From positions 1 through 47,913 of the forward strand of contig JAJIYK010000126.1 in assembly GCA_020881235.1 (NCBI GenBank): DNA of 47,913 bases. Direction: 5' to 3'. Position 1 is the stretch's first letter. Every line of letters begins with the position of its first letter. Made by a program: the position numbers and the translations under genes. Shown piece by piece: positions 28,943-37,405 of the stretch. The notes under the pieces are model-generated. The model saw only the letters and a list, made by a program, of their open reading frames with translations, made no database searches and was not told the DNA's origin. Source of the DNA: Rickettsia endosymbiont of Oxypoda opaca. Lineage in GTDB: Bacteria; Pseudomonadota; Alphaproteobacteria; Rickettsiales; Rickettsiaceae.

Positions 28943-29275
28943 TTATAATTTGATATTACGGGTAGCAGAAGGAAGACGAACTTTTATACCGTCAAGTTCC
29001 TCGGTTATAATAATCTGACACCCTAATCTAGAAGTATCCGTAAGACCAAACGCTAAGTCAAGCATATCTTCTTCTGCTTCGGAAGGTTTTTTTAATTTGT
29101 GGTAAAATTCTTCATCAAGGATAACGTGGCAAGTAGCACATGCTAAGGAACCTTCACAAGCACCTTCAAGGTCAATGCTGTTTTGATGAGCAATTTCCAG
29201 GATTGAAAGCCCGAGCGGTGCTTCTATTATTTTTTCTGCTCCGCTATTATCTATAATAAAAATTACTTTTGGCAT
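28943..29275 (-). CDS. fdx: ISC-type [2Fe-2S] ferredoxin
   Basis: Adrenodoxin-type ferredoxin that donates electrons in Fe-S cluster assembly. 110 residues; the cluster ligands are visible as [12 protein letters not shown] (about C39, C45, C48) and the fourth as LGCQI near C85. Part of the hscB-hscA-fdx assembly cluster, but separated from hscA by a 430-bp palindromic repeat block. Confidence 0.95.
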   Translation of the reverse strand: MPKVIFIIDNSGAEKIIEAPLGLSILEIAHQNSIDLEGACEGSLACATCHVILDEEFYHKLKKPSEAEEDMLDLAFGLTDTSRLGCQIIITEELDGIKVRLPSATRNIKL

Positions 29276-29309
29276 TATTTATGATTCCTTTTTTATATTT
29301 GTTGTTGTC

Positions 29310-29690
29310 ATGCTGAACAAGCGTTATTGCATGGCTCATAATTTACCGTATTATGGTTATTATAAATATGGTGTCATACCGTGGCTTGACCCTGCGTTGT
29401 ACGAACGTTTAAATTAAAGAGGTAAAATTCTGTCATTCCGTGGCTACGACCACGGAATCCAGTTTTATAACGTCATAAAAAGGCTCTAAAATAAGTCTAA
29501 TATGGCTTTATTTTTCTGGATGCCGTGATCAAGTCACGGCATGACACAGCCTTTTCTTTAACGTTCGTACAACACAGGGCTTGACCACGGTATCCAGAAC
29601 TTAATAAAAAGACCGGATGCCGTGATCGAGGAACTAGAATGACACAGCCTTTTCCTTAACGTTCGTACAGTACTAATGACATACTGGCTT
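29310..29690. repeat. nested palindromic elements between hscA and fdx
   Basis: A family A left end (GCGTTATTGCATGGCTC at 29320) leads into the core GTCATACCGTGGCTTGACC. At that point a 186-bp family B element is inserted (see the entry for 29392-29577). The core then continues ACGGTATCCAG and ends near GAACTAGAATGACAC. Another family B right end (AACGTTCGTACAG) closes near 29670. No coding gene is seen. Confidence 0.8.
29392..29577. mobile_element. family B palindromic element with a perfect 9-bp target duplication
   Basis: A 186-bp unit with inverted ends CTGCGTTGTACGAACGTT and its near-complement AACGTTCGTACAACACAG. It is flanked by perfect direct repeats GGCTTGACC at 29383-29391 and 29578-29586. 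Removing the unit and one repeat restores CCGTGGCTTGACCACGG, the sequence found uninterrupted at 47831-47847. No open reading frame of note lies inside, so it is non-autonomous and resembles a MITE. Confidence 0.85.
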
Positions 29691-29705
29691 TAATATTCCA
29701 ACCTT

Positions 29706-31451
29706 TTAACGAAAGCTGAGCCTTTGTGCAATAAAATCTTTGGCTATAAATTCAAAATTTTTAGTTAATTTTATAATTAACTCACGATTTCTTAATGTTA
29801 TTGCTTCCTTTAAACCCTTTATTGCTCGGTATATTTCTTGCTTTTCATTTTCCGAACGCAAATTAGGTAACTCTTTCATAGCATTTTCTACGCTAAAAAT
29901 CAAAGATTCCGTATTAATTATCGTTTCTTGTAATAACCTGGTAGTATAATCGTTTGCAGCATTTTTATAGGCATTTTCTAATGATTTAGTAATTTCTTCT
30001 TCATTTAAACCGTGAGTCGGTTTTACCTCTATAGCGTGCGACTTGCCGCTAGTTTTTTCAAATGCCGAAACCGATAATATCCCGTCGGCATCGATAGCAA
30101 AAGTTACCTCTACACGAATGCCGCCCGCCTTCATGATCGGCAAATTAGTTAACTCAAATCTAGCAAGCGAGCGGCAATCTGCTACCGTTTCTCTCTCTCC
30201 TTGTAAAATATGAAATTGAATGCCGGTTTGATTATCGGCATAACTAGTGAATTCTTTAGTTACCGAGATAGGTAATGGGCTATTTCGTAGGATAATTTTT
30301 TCAACTAAGCCGCCGTATAACTCCATGCCGAGCGACAGAGGTACGACGTCAATTAATAAAGAATTGATATTTGGCGAAGTTAAATTTTCTGCCCGCAAAG
30401 CTGCACCGAATACTACGGCTTTATCGGGATCAATATCAGAAAAAATCCTAGTTGCAAATGATTCTTTTAATCTATTAGTAATTAACGGAATGCGAGTCGT
30501 GCCGCCTACTAAAATAATCCCGTCAATATTGGGGTTTTTCGCTTCTAGTAAAGTATCTTTTACTATAGTAATTGTTCTCTCTATTAACGGAAAAATTAAT
30601 TGCTCAAAAGTTTGCTTATTTAATGATAGATATCCCTCTTTAAAATCATTTTGATAAGACAGTATTTCCTTAGCCTCTTTTGCTGCCTTCAAGATTTGCA
30701 CCGAATATGGTACATTAAATTTATTACAAAAATATTCAGCAATTAAATTATCGATATCGTCACCGCCGAGCATATTATCACCGCCGGTAGCAATAACCTG
30801 AAAAATACCTTCCTGCATATTAAGAATCGATACGTCAAAAGTCCCTCCTCCCAAATCATATATAAGATAGCAGCCACTTTGTTTTTTATTTAGTCCGTAA
30901 GCATAAGCGGCAGCGGTCGGCTCGGGGATTAATCTAAGAACTTCTAAACCGGCTATTTTAGCAGCCCACATAATTTCGCCTCTTGCCGCATTGTTAAAAT
31001 GTGCAGGGACGGTTATTACGGCTTTGGTAATTTCAGTCATTAATTCTTTTTCTGCTTGCTGTTTTAAATATATAAAGATTTTGGCAGCAAGTTCCGTAAT
31101 ACTCATTACCTCACTGGCAAAGCTTAGTTTAAGCTCCTTGCTATTCACCTCAATATAATCTTTAATCAGCGAGAAAAGCACCGCATTATTTAATATTTCT
31201 GCAAATGATTTTCCGAATAATCTTTTAATTGAGCGAATCCCCTTATTACTGCCTATAATAAAATTTTCATCTTTAAACTCTATAGTGGACGGGATTAGCT
31301 CCTGATTATTTGCGGTTTTGATAATTTTGGTTATTCCACCGTTTGAAACGGCAATTAACGAATTAGTCGTACCGAAATCAATACCGACGGCGATTTGTTG
31401 ACCATTCTCGTGAATCGGCAAGCCCGGTTCTTGAATCTCTATTATTTGCAT
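29706..31451 (-). CDS. hscA: Fe-S assembly chaperone HscA (Hsp70 family)
   Basis: Hsp70 that, with HscB, releases clusters from IscU. 581 residues; the ATPase domain has phosphate 1 [15 protein letters not shown] near 22-35, phosphate 2 [16 protein letters not shown] and the adenosine motif [14 protein letters not shown]. The substrate domain starts after [13 protein letters not shown]. The HscA class is set by length and by hscB next to it rather than dnaJ. It overlaps the end of hscB by 10 bp. Confidence 0.96.
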   Translation of the reverse strand: MQIIEIQEPGLPIHENGQQIAVGIDFGTTNSLIAVSNGGITKIIKTANNQELIPSTIEFKDENFIIGSNKGIRSIKRLFGKSFAEILNNAVLFSLIKDYIEVNSKELKLSFASEVMSITELAAKIFIYLKQQAEKELMTEITKAVITVPAHFNNAARGEIMWAAKIAGLEVLRLIPEPTAAAYAYGLNKKQSGCYLIYDLGGGTFDVSILNMQEGIFQVIATGGDNMLGGDDIDNLIAEYFCNKFNVPYSVQILKAAKEAKEILSYQNDFKEGYLSLNKQTFEQLIFPLIERTITIVKDTLLEAKNPNIDGIILVGGTTRIPLITNRLKESFATRIFSDIDPDKAVVFGAALRAENLTSPNINSLLIDVVPLSLGMELYGGLVEKIILRNSPLPISVTKEFTSYADNQTGIQFHILQGERETVADCRSLARFELTNLPIMKAGGIRVEVTFAIDADGILSVSAFEKTSGKSHAIEVKPTHGLNEEEITKSLENAYKNAANDYTTRLLQETIINTESLIFSVENAMKELPNLRSENEKQEIYRAIKGLKEAITLRNRELIIKLTKNFEFIAKDFIAQRLSFR

Positions 31452-31942
31452 AATTTCATTTTATCTTGAAGATTAGTAAGTAAAGTTTTAAAATATTTAA
31501 GCTTGATAGTTATATCACTTGCTTCCTTTAAATTTTGTTTGTGAAAAGCTTTAATTAAATGCTCAATTTCGCTAGTTTGCATTAATTTGTATTTATTATA
31601 TATTTTTTCTAAATCGGTAAATTTTTCCGTATTTTCTATAATTTCTAGCTCATCCCAAAACATACTTAACTCCGAGCTACTTAGCTTTTTGCGTGCCTCT
31701 TCGTCATTTAAATCTATATTATTTAAACTAAGTAGATATTCCGCACGCTTCAACTCATCTTTAAGCGTCCCGTAAGCCTTATTTAGTTCCATAGAAATAA
31801 CTAGATTTTGTTGTTTTTCTTGTGCTTCTCTTGCTCTATCGGGATGGTATTTTGCTTGCATGGCAAAATATTGCTTTTCTAATATTTTTAAATCAATATC
31901 ATAAGTTTTTTCGATGCCTAGCAATTCAAAGTAATTTTGCAT
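31442..31942 (-). CDS. hscB: Fe-S assembly co-chaperone HscB
   Basis: J-domain protein that brings IscU to HscA and stimulates its ATPase. 166 residues; the J domain has the HPD triad at 33-35 (KYHPDRARE). The C-terminal HSCB oligomerisation helices follow (about 85-160, with the acidic segment [11 protein letters not shown]). Start at 31942, divergent from rnhB with a 52-bp gap. Confidence 0.95.
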   Translation of the reverse strand: MQNYFELLGIEKTYDIDLKILEKQYFAMQAKYHPDRAREAQEKQQNLVISMELNKAYGTLKDELKRAEYLLSLNNIDLNDEEARKKLSSSELSMFWDELEIIENTEKFTDLEKIYNKYKLMQTSEIEHLIKAFHKQNLKEASDITIKLKYFKTLLTNLQDKMKLCK

Positions 31943-31994
31943 TTTTTCACTTTATTTTTGTATATTATACATTAAAAACTAAAAAGAAACAATT

Positions 31995-32600
31995 ATGGAA
32001 AAAGACATACTGCAGTTCGAGAAAAAATATAACCCGCTCATCATAGCAGGGGTAGACGAAGCGGGTAGAGGACCACTAGCAGGACCGGTAGTAGCTAGTG
32101 CGGTAATAATCGATCAAACAAATATTATCGCCGGTATTAAAGATTCCAAAAAACTTAGTTTTAACAAAAGAGAATTTTTATACAAACAAATTACCGAGAA
32201 TTATATTTGGGCAGCCGCTATAATATCCCATCTAGAGATAGACGAAATTAATATTCTTGAAGCTACCAAAAAAGCTTGCATAGCGGCAGTCGAAAAACTT
32301 GATACTAGTCCCGATATAGTATTAGTTGACGGTAATATGAAATTTTTTGATGAACGATTTATTAGTATTATTGACGGTGATAATTTATCCCTATCAATTT
32401 CCGCCGCCTCCATTATTGCAAAAGTAACCAGAGACCGTTTAATGCTTGAATACAGCACCGAGTTTCCGGAATATAATTGGCATAAAAATTTCGGCTACGG
32501 CACTAAAGAGCATATAAACGCTATAAATTTATACGGTCAGTCGCCGTATCATCGCAGAAGTTTTAAAGTGAAAATATCTACTAACCCCGGTTTAGGATAA
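31995..32600 (+). CDS. rnhB: ribonuclease HII
   Basis: Removes ribonucleotides misincorporated in DNA and RNA primers. 201 residues with the family motif GVDEAGRGPLAGPVV near 18-32 (catalytic D-E), ILVDGN-like VLVDGNMKF carrying the third acid, and the C-terminal NWHKNFGYGTKEH and SPYHRRSF. A palindromic hairpin overlaps its stop codon. Confidence 0.97.
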   Translation: MEKDILQFEKKYNPLIIAGVDEAGRGPLAGPVVASAVIIDQTNIIAGIKDSKKLSFNKREFLYKQITENYIWAAAIISHLEIDEINILEATKKACIAAVEKLDTSPDIVLVDGNMKFFDERFISIIDGDNLSLSISAASIIAKVTRDRLMLEYSTEFPEYNWHKNFGYGTKEHINAINLYGQSPYHRRSFKVKISTNPGLG

Positions 32601-32624
32601 GATTTTTAAAAAATCTTATCCTAA
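32592..32624. terminator. hairpin overlapping the rnhB stop codon
   Basis: Perfect 16-base arms 32592-32607 and 32609-32624 (TTAGGATAAGATTTTT and its complement) around one central base; the TAA stop codon is inside the left arm. It is probably a terminator or 3'-end structure. No long U-tract follows. Confidence 0.55.
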
Positions 32625-32721
32625 TAAAGTTATCGGATTATATAAATCATCTGGACAAATACAGATTAATCAATTATAAGAATTTAAACCATACCTTATA
32701 TATACGTGAAGTATTTCGAGA

Positions 32722-32955
32722 ATTAGATTTTATTTTGATGGGTGAACACGCACAGCATACTTAGAGTGGTGTTGTTGCGTGGATACCCCAACGTTATTGC
32801 GAGCGACTAAAAGGAGCGTGGCAATCTAGCTATTTTTTCCTAGATTGCCACGTCGGTACTACGTACCTCCTCGCAATGACGAGGTAAGTTTGATCCATGC
32901 AATAACGCTACTTAGAGTAGGTGAACACAGGCGAATCCAGAAAATTCGCTTGTAT
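32722..32955. repeat. family C palindromic element interrupted by a family A insertion
   Basis: The outer sequence TTTTATTTTGATGGGTGAAC then ACGCACAGCATACTTAGAGT, continued after the insertion by AGGTGAACACAGGCGAATCC, resembles the element in the tmRNA spacer. The interruption is described under 32768-32909. Total gap without a coding gene: 32601-32982. Confidence 0.75.
32768..32909. mobile_element. family A palindromic element with a perfect 9-bp target duplication
   Basis: A 142-bp unit with left end GGTGTTGTTGCGTGGATA and right end GATCCATGCAATAACGCT, which are inverted. Its core is of the TTGCGAGC/CTCGCAATGAC type. It is flanked by perfect direct repeats ACTTAGAGT at 32759-32767 and 32910-32918. 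It has no coding capacity and is inserted inside an older family C palindrome. Confidence 0.88.
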
Positions 32956-32982
32956 CAAGCGATCGAGATGACACTGTATAAT

Positions 32983-33058
32983 GGCCGAATAGCTCAGTTG
33001 GTAGAGCAAAGGACTGAAAATCCTTGTGTCGCTGGTTCAATTCCGGCTTCGGCCACCA
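32983..33058 (+). tRNA. tRNA-Phe (GAA)
   Basis: Acceptor stem GGCCGAA/TTCGGCC. Anticodon arm AAGGA-CTGAAAA-TCCTT gives anticodon GAA, and the T arm is GCTGG-TTCAATT-CCGGC. CCA is encoded at 33056-33058. The region directly upstream is repeat-derived. Confidence 0.97.
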
Positions 33059-33089
33059 CTTCTATATTAAATGCTTGCTTAGGTTTTTT

Positions 33090-34121
33090 ATGGTATATAG
33101 TAACTTTTATAAAAATCTAGGTCCTCATAAATTATCGGCAATTATTGAATTTTTACATGATACTATAGAAGTTCCTATAGGTAATTATGAAGACATAATT
33201 ATTGACGATATAAAAACCATCGAAGAAGCTTTCCCCTGTGATATTACTTTTTTAAGTAACCCTAAATATGCAAGTTTATTAAAAGATACTAAAGCCGCTG
33301 CTGCAATAATTCCTAAAGATTTTGCTGAAGACGTCAATGCTCAAACTATTTTATTAAAGGCTCAAAATTCATATTTTGCTTACGGCAAGTTAATTGATTT
33401 TTTTTATAGCCCGGTAAAATCTTATCAGCCGAAAATAGTGAAATCAGCATATGTGGCAGATTCGGCAGTTATCGGTAAAAATTGTTATATAGGTCATAAT
33501 GTTGTTATTGAAGATAATGTTGTTATAGGCGATAATAGCGTTATAGAAGCCGGAACTTTTATAGGTGCCGGCGTAATAATCGGTAAGAACGCTTTAATAT
33601 ACTCAAACGTTTCGATAACTTATAGCATTATCAAGGATGATGCGGTAATTTTGTCGGGTGCTCGAATCGGTCAAGACGGCTTCGGCTTTGCTACCGAGAA
33701 GGGGACACATTATAAAATATTTCATACCGGTATAGTTAGAATCGGTAATAATGTTGAGATAGGTGCAAATACCACTATTGACAGAGGTTCAATAAGCGAT
33801 ACGATAATAGAAGATTTATGCCGTATAGATAATTTGGTACAGATCGGGCATAGCGTAAAAATAGGCAAAGGATCAATTATTGTAGCACAAGTAGGAATAG
33901 CCGGCAGTAGCGTAATCGGTCAATATTGTGTTCTCGGCGGTCAAGTCGGTGTAGCCGGTCACTTAACGATAGGCGATAAGGTGCAAATAGCGGGGCAGGG
34001 CGGCGTAATTCAAAATATAGAATCAGGACGCATTGTCGGCGGAACTCCAACGGTATCACTTAGAGATTGGCATAAACAGTCAATAATTATGAAACAATTA
34101 GTAAAAGAGAGAAGTAAATAA
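33090..34121 (+). CDS. lpxD: UDP-3-O-acylglucosamine N-acyltransferase
   Basis: Third enzyme of lipid A synthesis; transfers a hydroxyacyl chain from ACP to the 2-amino group. The ATG at 33090 gives 343 residues starting [18 protein letters not shown]; the longer frame would begin inside tRNA-Phe. An N-terminal uridine-binding domain (about 1-115) is followed by hexapeptide repeats forming a left-handed helix ([20 protein letters not shown]). The catalytic His lies in the [12 protein letters not shown] block. First gene of lpxD-fabZ-lpxA, with fabZ starting right after the stop. Confidence 0.96.
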   Translation: MVYSNFYKNLGPHKLSAIIEFLHDTIEVPIGNYEDIIIDDIKTIEEAFPCDITFLSNPKYASLLKDTKAAAAIIPKDFAEDVNAQTILLKAQNSYFAYGKLIDFFYSPVKSYQPKIVKSAYVADSAVIGKNCYIGHNVVIEDNVVIGDNSVIEAGTFIGAGVIIGKNALIYSNVSITYSIIKDDAVILSGARIGQDGFGFATEKGTHYKIFHTGIVRIGNNVEIGANTTIDRGSISDTIIEDLCRIDNLVQIGHSVKIGKGSIIVAQVGIAGSSVIGQYCVLGGQVGVAGHLTIGDKVQIAGQGGVIQNIESGRIVGGTPTVSLRDWHKQSIIMKQLVKERSK

Positions 34122-34559
34122 ATGACTATTGAGATTGTCGAAATTATGTCGATGCTGCCGCATCGCTATCCTTTCTTGTTGATTGATAAGGTATTAGAGT
34201 TTGAACTTGGTAAGTCGATTAGCGGCATAAAAAACGTTACTTTTAATGAACCGCAATTTATGGGGCATTTTCCGGAAAAACCTGTTATGCCCGGGGTTTT
34301 AATAATTGAAGCAATGGCACAGCTGGCAGCTATTTTGGTAGCAAAATCTTTAGATTCGACTGAAGATAAAGAAGTTTTTTTAATGTCTATTGAAGATTCG
34401 AAATTTCGGAAAATTGTCCAGCCGGGCGATACTATGCATATTTATGCTCAAATCGACCAGCAAAGAGGACCGGTGTGGAAATTTTATAGTAAAGTTATGG
34501 TTGATGGTGTGCTAGCTGCCGAAAGTAAATTTACTGCGACGGTTAGAATTCGTGTTTAA
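34122..34559 (+). CDS. fabZ: 3-hydroxyacyl-ACP dehydratase FabZ
   Basis: Dehydrates 3-hydroxyacyl-ACP in fatty acid elongation, competing with LpxA/LpxD for substrate. 145 residues, single hot-dog fold. The catalytic His is in [13 protein letters not shown] (about 13-25) and the catalytic Glu in [16 protein letters not shown]. The gene order with lpxD and lpxA is conserved in proteobacteria. Confidence 0.98.
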   Translation: MTIEIVEIMSMLPHRYPFLLIDKVLEFELGKSISGIKNVTFNEPQFMGHFPEKPVMPGVLIIEAMAQLAAILVAKSLDSTEDKEVFLMSIEDSKFRKIVQPGDTMHIYAQIDQQRGPVWKFYSKVMVDGVLAAESKFTATVRIRV

Positions 34560-34573
34560 AATAGGAAGTAATA

Positions 34574-35377
34574 GTGGCAACATCTAATATACATCATACT
34601 GCAATAATAGATCAAAATGCCTCTATCGGTAAGAATGTAAAGATTGGTCCTTATTGTATTGTCGGTCCGCAAGTAGTACTTGGCGATAACGTAGAATTAA
34701 AATCTCATATAGTGATTGAAGGGATAACTAAAATCGGTGCAAATACGGTTATTTATCCTTTTGCTTCTCTCGGTCAGCCCCCGCAAATTTTAAAATATGC
34801 TCAAGAAAAATCCGAAACAATTATAGGTGCTAACAATACCATTCGTGAATATGTAACTATCCAAGCGGGCAGTAAGGACGGGGGAATGGTAACGATTATA
34901 GGCGATAATTGCTTGTTTATGGTCGGTGTTCATATAGGTCATGATTGCCGAGTCGGTAATAATGTGATATTTGCCAATTACGTAAGTTTAGGCGGGCATG
35001 TCAAAGTCGGTGATTACGCAATAATCGGCGGGCTTTCTGCAGTTCTGCAATATGTACGAATCGGTACGCATTCAATGATCGGCGGGATATCGGCAGTAGT
35101 TGAAGATTTAATACCTTTCGGGCTTGCTACTAGCGAAAGAGCAAAGCTTGAAGGTATGAATTTGGTAGGAATGAATAGGCGAGGTTTTGACAAAACAGAA
35201 ACTTTAAATGCTATAAAAGCACTTGAAGAAATTTTTTCCGGCAAAGGAATATTTACCGATAGAGTTAAAAAAACCTCAGAAAAATACAAAGATAACTCCA
35301 TTGTGCAGCAAATTATTGAGTTTATTAATCAAGATACCGCCAGAGCCTTTTGTTTTCCTAGGAAGAATAATAAATAA
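34574..35377 (+). CDS. lpxA: UDP-N-acetylglucosamine acyltransferase
   Basis: First enzyme of lipid A synthesis. 267 residues from a GTG start (AGGAAG upstream). Left-handed beta-helix of hexapeptide repeats from about 8-190 (IGKNVKIGPYCIVGPQVVLG). The catalytic-His region MVGVHIGHDCRVGNNV and the C-terminal helical domain after GMNLVGMNRRGFDK are present. A hairpin follows the operon. Confidence 0.97.
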   Translation: MATSNIHHTAIIDQNASIGKNVKIGPYCIVGPQVVLGDNVELKSHIVIEGITKIGANTVIYPFASLGQPPQILKYAQEKSETIIGANNTIREYVTIQAGSKDGGMVTIIGDNCLFMVGVHIGHDCRVGNNVIFANYVSLGGHVKVGDYAIIGGLSAVLQYVRIGTHSMIGGISAVVEDLIPFGLATSERAKLEGMNLVGMNRRGFDKTETLNAIKALEEIFSGKGIFTDRVKKTSEKYKDNSIVQQIIEFINQDTARAFCFPRKNNK

Positions 35378-35401
35378 AATCCAAAATAATACTGGACAAA
35401 G

Positions 35402-35419
35402 TGTCGCTTTTGTGCGACA
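35402..35419 (+). terminator. hairpin after lpxA
   Basis: TGTCGC (35402-35407) and GCGACA (35414-35419) form a 6-bp stem with a T-rich loop, followed by AATATTATTATAT. It is placed between lpxA and the toxin gene. Short, but the only GC-rich stem there. Confidence 0.5.
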
Positions 35420-35452
35420 ATATTATTATATGTAAATTTTATTAATACTATA

Positions 35453-35770
35453 ATGCAAAAAATTAAAGAAATACAATTTTTTGTAACAAAAAACGGTAAG
35501 TGTTATATTAAGACTTGGCTACAAAAACTGGATATTCAATTACGAGAGAGAATTATTACCAGATTGGTTAGATTAGAATATGGGGTATATGGTGATTACA
35601 AACATATAAAAGCAAACTTATATGAGCTGCGTTTTTTCTTTGGAAAAGGATATAGAATATATTTTATTGAAAAAGATAATAAAATTATTTTCTTATTAAA
35701 CGGAGGAGATAAAGATACTCAAACAAAAGATATTAAAAAAGCTCAAGAAATAATGGAAGAAATTTATTAG
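35453..35770 (+). CDS. RelE/HigB-type toxin
   Basis: Probable mRNA interferase of the RelE/ParE superfamily (HI1419-like addiction module toxin). 105 residues with the family pattern FFVTKNGKCYIKTWLQKLDIQLRERIITRL, then LYELRFFFGKGYRIYFIEKDNKIIFLLNGGDKDTQTKDI, which holds the basic residues (Arg near 63 and 70) expected at the active site. Toxin-before-antitoxin order, with 2-14 bp to the next gene, fits the HigBA arrangement. It seems intact. Confidence 0.88.
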   Translation: MQKIKEIQFFVTKNGKCYIKTWLQKLDIQLRERIITRLVRLEYGVYGDYKHIKANLYELRFFFGKGYRIYFIEKDNKIIFLLNGGDKDTQTKDIKKAQEIMEEIY

Positions 35771-35784
35771 GGATGAGATTCTAT

Positions 35785-36087
35785 ATGGAAAAATTTACAA
35801 ATTATTTAAGAGAACAATTACAGAATGAAGAAGAAGTAGTGGCATATGTAAATGCTGCATTGGAGCAATATTTTTTAGATCATAACAAAGAATTATTTTT
35901 TGCTACTTTAAAAGAAGCTATTATTGCAAGAGGAGGAGTAACAAAAATAGCTAAAGAGGTGAGTATTAATAGACAGCATATATATAAAATGCTATCTCCT
36001 AAAGGAAATCCCAGTTTTGATAATGTTGGTTCTTTATTAAATATTTTGGGTCTTCAGCTGAAAGTTGAGAGCTATCCTAATCATTAA
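35785..36087 (+). CDS. HigA-type antitoxin (HI1420-like)
   Basis: Antitoxin partner of the preceding RelE-type toxin. From ATG 35785 the product has 100 residues starting MEKFTNYLREQLQ. It has a C-terminal helix-turn-helix (TKIAKEVSINRQHIYKMLSPKGNPSFDNVGSLL, about 56-88) that should bind the operon promoter. An in-frame ATG at 35773 would add four residues and lies 2 bp from the toxin stop, so either start is possible. Confidence 0.88.
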   Translation: MEKFTNYLREQLQNEEEVVAYVNAALEQYFLDHNKELFFATLKEAIIARGGVTKIAKEVSINRQHIYKMLSPKGNPSFDNVGSLLNILGLQLKVESYPNH

Positions 36088-36150
36088 TTATCTTGTCTGA
36101 AGCTTTATGAAATGCACTGCACCTCTAGAGGTCAGAGTTTAGAAAGAAAT

Positions 36151-37329
36151 CTAATATTCCGTTAGCAGGTTAAGGAGGTAATGCAAAGATACTACTTCAA
36201 CTTGCGGAGTTAAGTAATATCTATCGTTACCGGGATATACAATATAAGCTTTTTTAGGCTTTATGTCTAGCAAAGCGTTATAAAAACCCTTGGACATCGA
36301 AGGAATAAGAGATCTTTTAATTTCAATAGCTATTAGGTTACTTGCTGCTGATTCAAGTATTAAATCTACCTCGGCACCGGCAGCGGTTCTATAAAACCAA
36401 CTACTCATTTTATTATTAACAACGGATAATATATTTTCTATTACAAATCCTTCAAAGCTTCCTCCAAGTACATAATGTCCTAATAGCTCTTCATACGATT
36501 TGATGTTTAATAGTGCATGTGTTATGCCGCTATCTCTAATATATAATTTTGGTGCTTTAACTAATCGTTTTTTTACATTACTTGACCACGGACGAAGTAA
36601 TCTTACAAGAAACAAATCCTCAAATAAATCTATATACCTTATTATAGTTGTTACTGATATCCCAAGCCCTGCAGATATTTTACTTGCATTTAGCAAATCG
36701 CCTTGGCTATGTGCAAATATAGTTAATGCTCTACGTAAAATTTCAGCAGATATATTATAGCCCAGTTGAGGTATTTCACGTTCTAAATAAGTCATAATAA
36801 AAGATTGTCGCCAGTTCATACTAACATTATCTGAAGAGCTAAGAAAACTATCGGGAAAACTACCTCTAAGCCATAGTAAGTTGTCATTATCATAACCGGC
36901 TTTCCTAATTTCTTGAACATTAAAACCACTTAGCTGAGTATAAATTATACGTCCTGCTAATGATTCAGAAGAATGCTTTAATAGTTCTTTAGATGCAGAA
37001 CCAAGAAGCAAGAATTGCTTAACTTTTTGTCCTTTTTGGCGTCTTTCATCAATGATACTACGCAAAAGCTGAAAAAGCTTAGGCATTCTTTGGATTTCGT
37101 CAATAATAACTAATTGGTTAGAATGGGTCTGAAAATAAAGCTCCGGATCAGATAATTTAACAAGGTCAGAAGGTCTTTCTAAATCTAAGTATAAAGGTGA
37201 TGGTGATATATGCTGTGCTATTTCTTTTGCCATCGTAGTTTTTCCTACTTGCCTTGGTCCTAAAATAGCTACTGCAGGAAATTCATTTAAAAGAGATGCA
37301 ATATTATTTGTTAAAAAACGTGTTATCAT
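36151..37329 (-). CDS. AAA ATPase with DUF4143 domain
   Basis: Predicted ATPase of the AAA_14/DUF4143 type, a family of unknown role found patchily across bacteria and archaea and often gained laterally. 392 residues; Walker A GPRQVGKT at 24-31, Walker B LVIIDE at 73-78, and an arginine-rich sensor region (GSASKELLKHSSESLAGR). The winged-helix-like part and the DUF4143 segment with the nuclease-like WFYRTAAGAEVDLILES...AIEIKRS lie near 310-350. It belongs to the accessory block with the toxin-antitoxin pair. A near-perfect inverted repeat lies at its start codon. Confidence 0.88.
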   Translation of the reverse strand: MITRFLTNNIASLLNEFPAVAILGPRQVGKTTMAKEIAQHISPSPLYLDLERPSDLVKLSDPELYFQTHSNQLVIIDEIQRMPKLFQLLRSIIDERRQKGQKVKQFLLLGSASKELLKHSSESLAGRIIYTQLSGFNVQEIRKAGYDNDNLLWLRGSFPDSFLSSSDNVSMNWRQSFIMTYLEREIPQLGYNISAEILRRALTIFAHSQGDLLNASKISAGLGISVTTIIRYIDLFEDLFLVRLLRPWSSNVKKRLVKAPKLYIRDSGITHALLNIKSYEELLGHYVLGGSFEGFVIENILSVVNNKMSSWFYRTAAGAEVDLILESAASNLIAIEIKRSLIPSMSKGFYNALLDIKPKKAYIVYPGNDRYYLTPQVEVVSLHYLLNLLTEY

Positions 37330-37375
37330 TTATCCTTGCAAATTTAATAGTAAATGTTAAATTTACAAGGATAAA
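37329..37375. promoter_or_regulatory. 19-bp inverted repeat at the start of the AAA/DUF4143 gene
   Basis: Arms 37329-37347 (TTTATCCTTGCAAATTTAA) and 37357-37375 match as complements at 18 of 19 positions. The repeat touches the ATG of the minus-strand ATPase gene and lies 30 bp from the tsaD stop. It could be an operator for the ATPase gene or a bidirectional terminator of tsaD. Confidence 0.5.
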
Positions 37376-37405
37376 GGTAGGGTGTCAAGTCTAATGGTTT
37401 ATATT

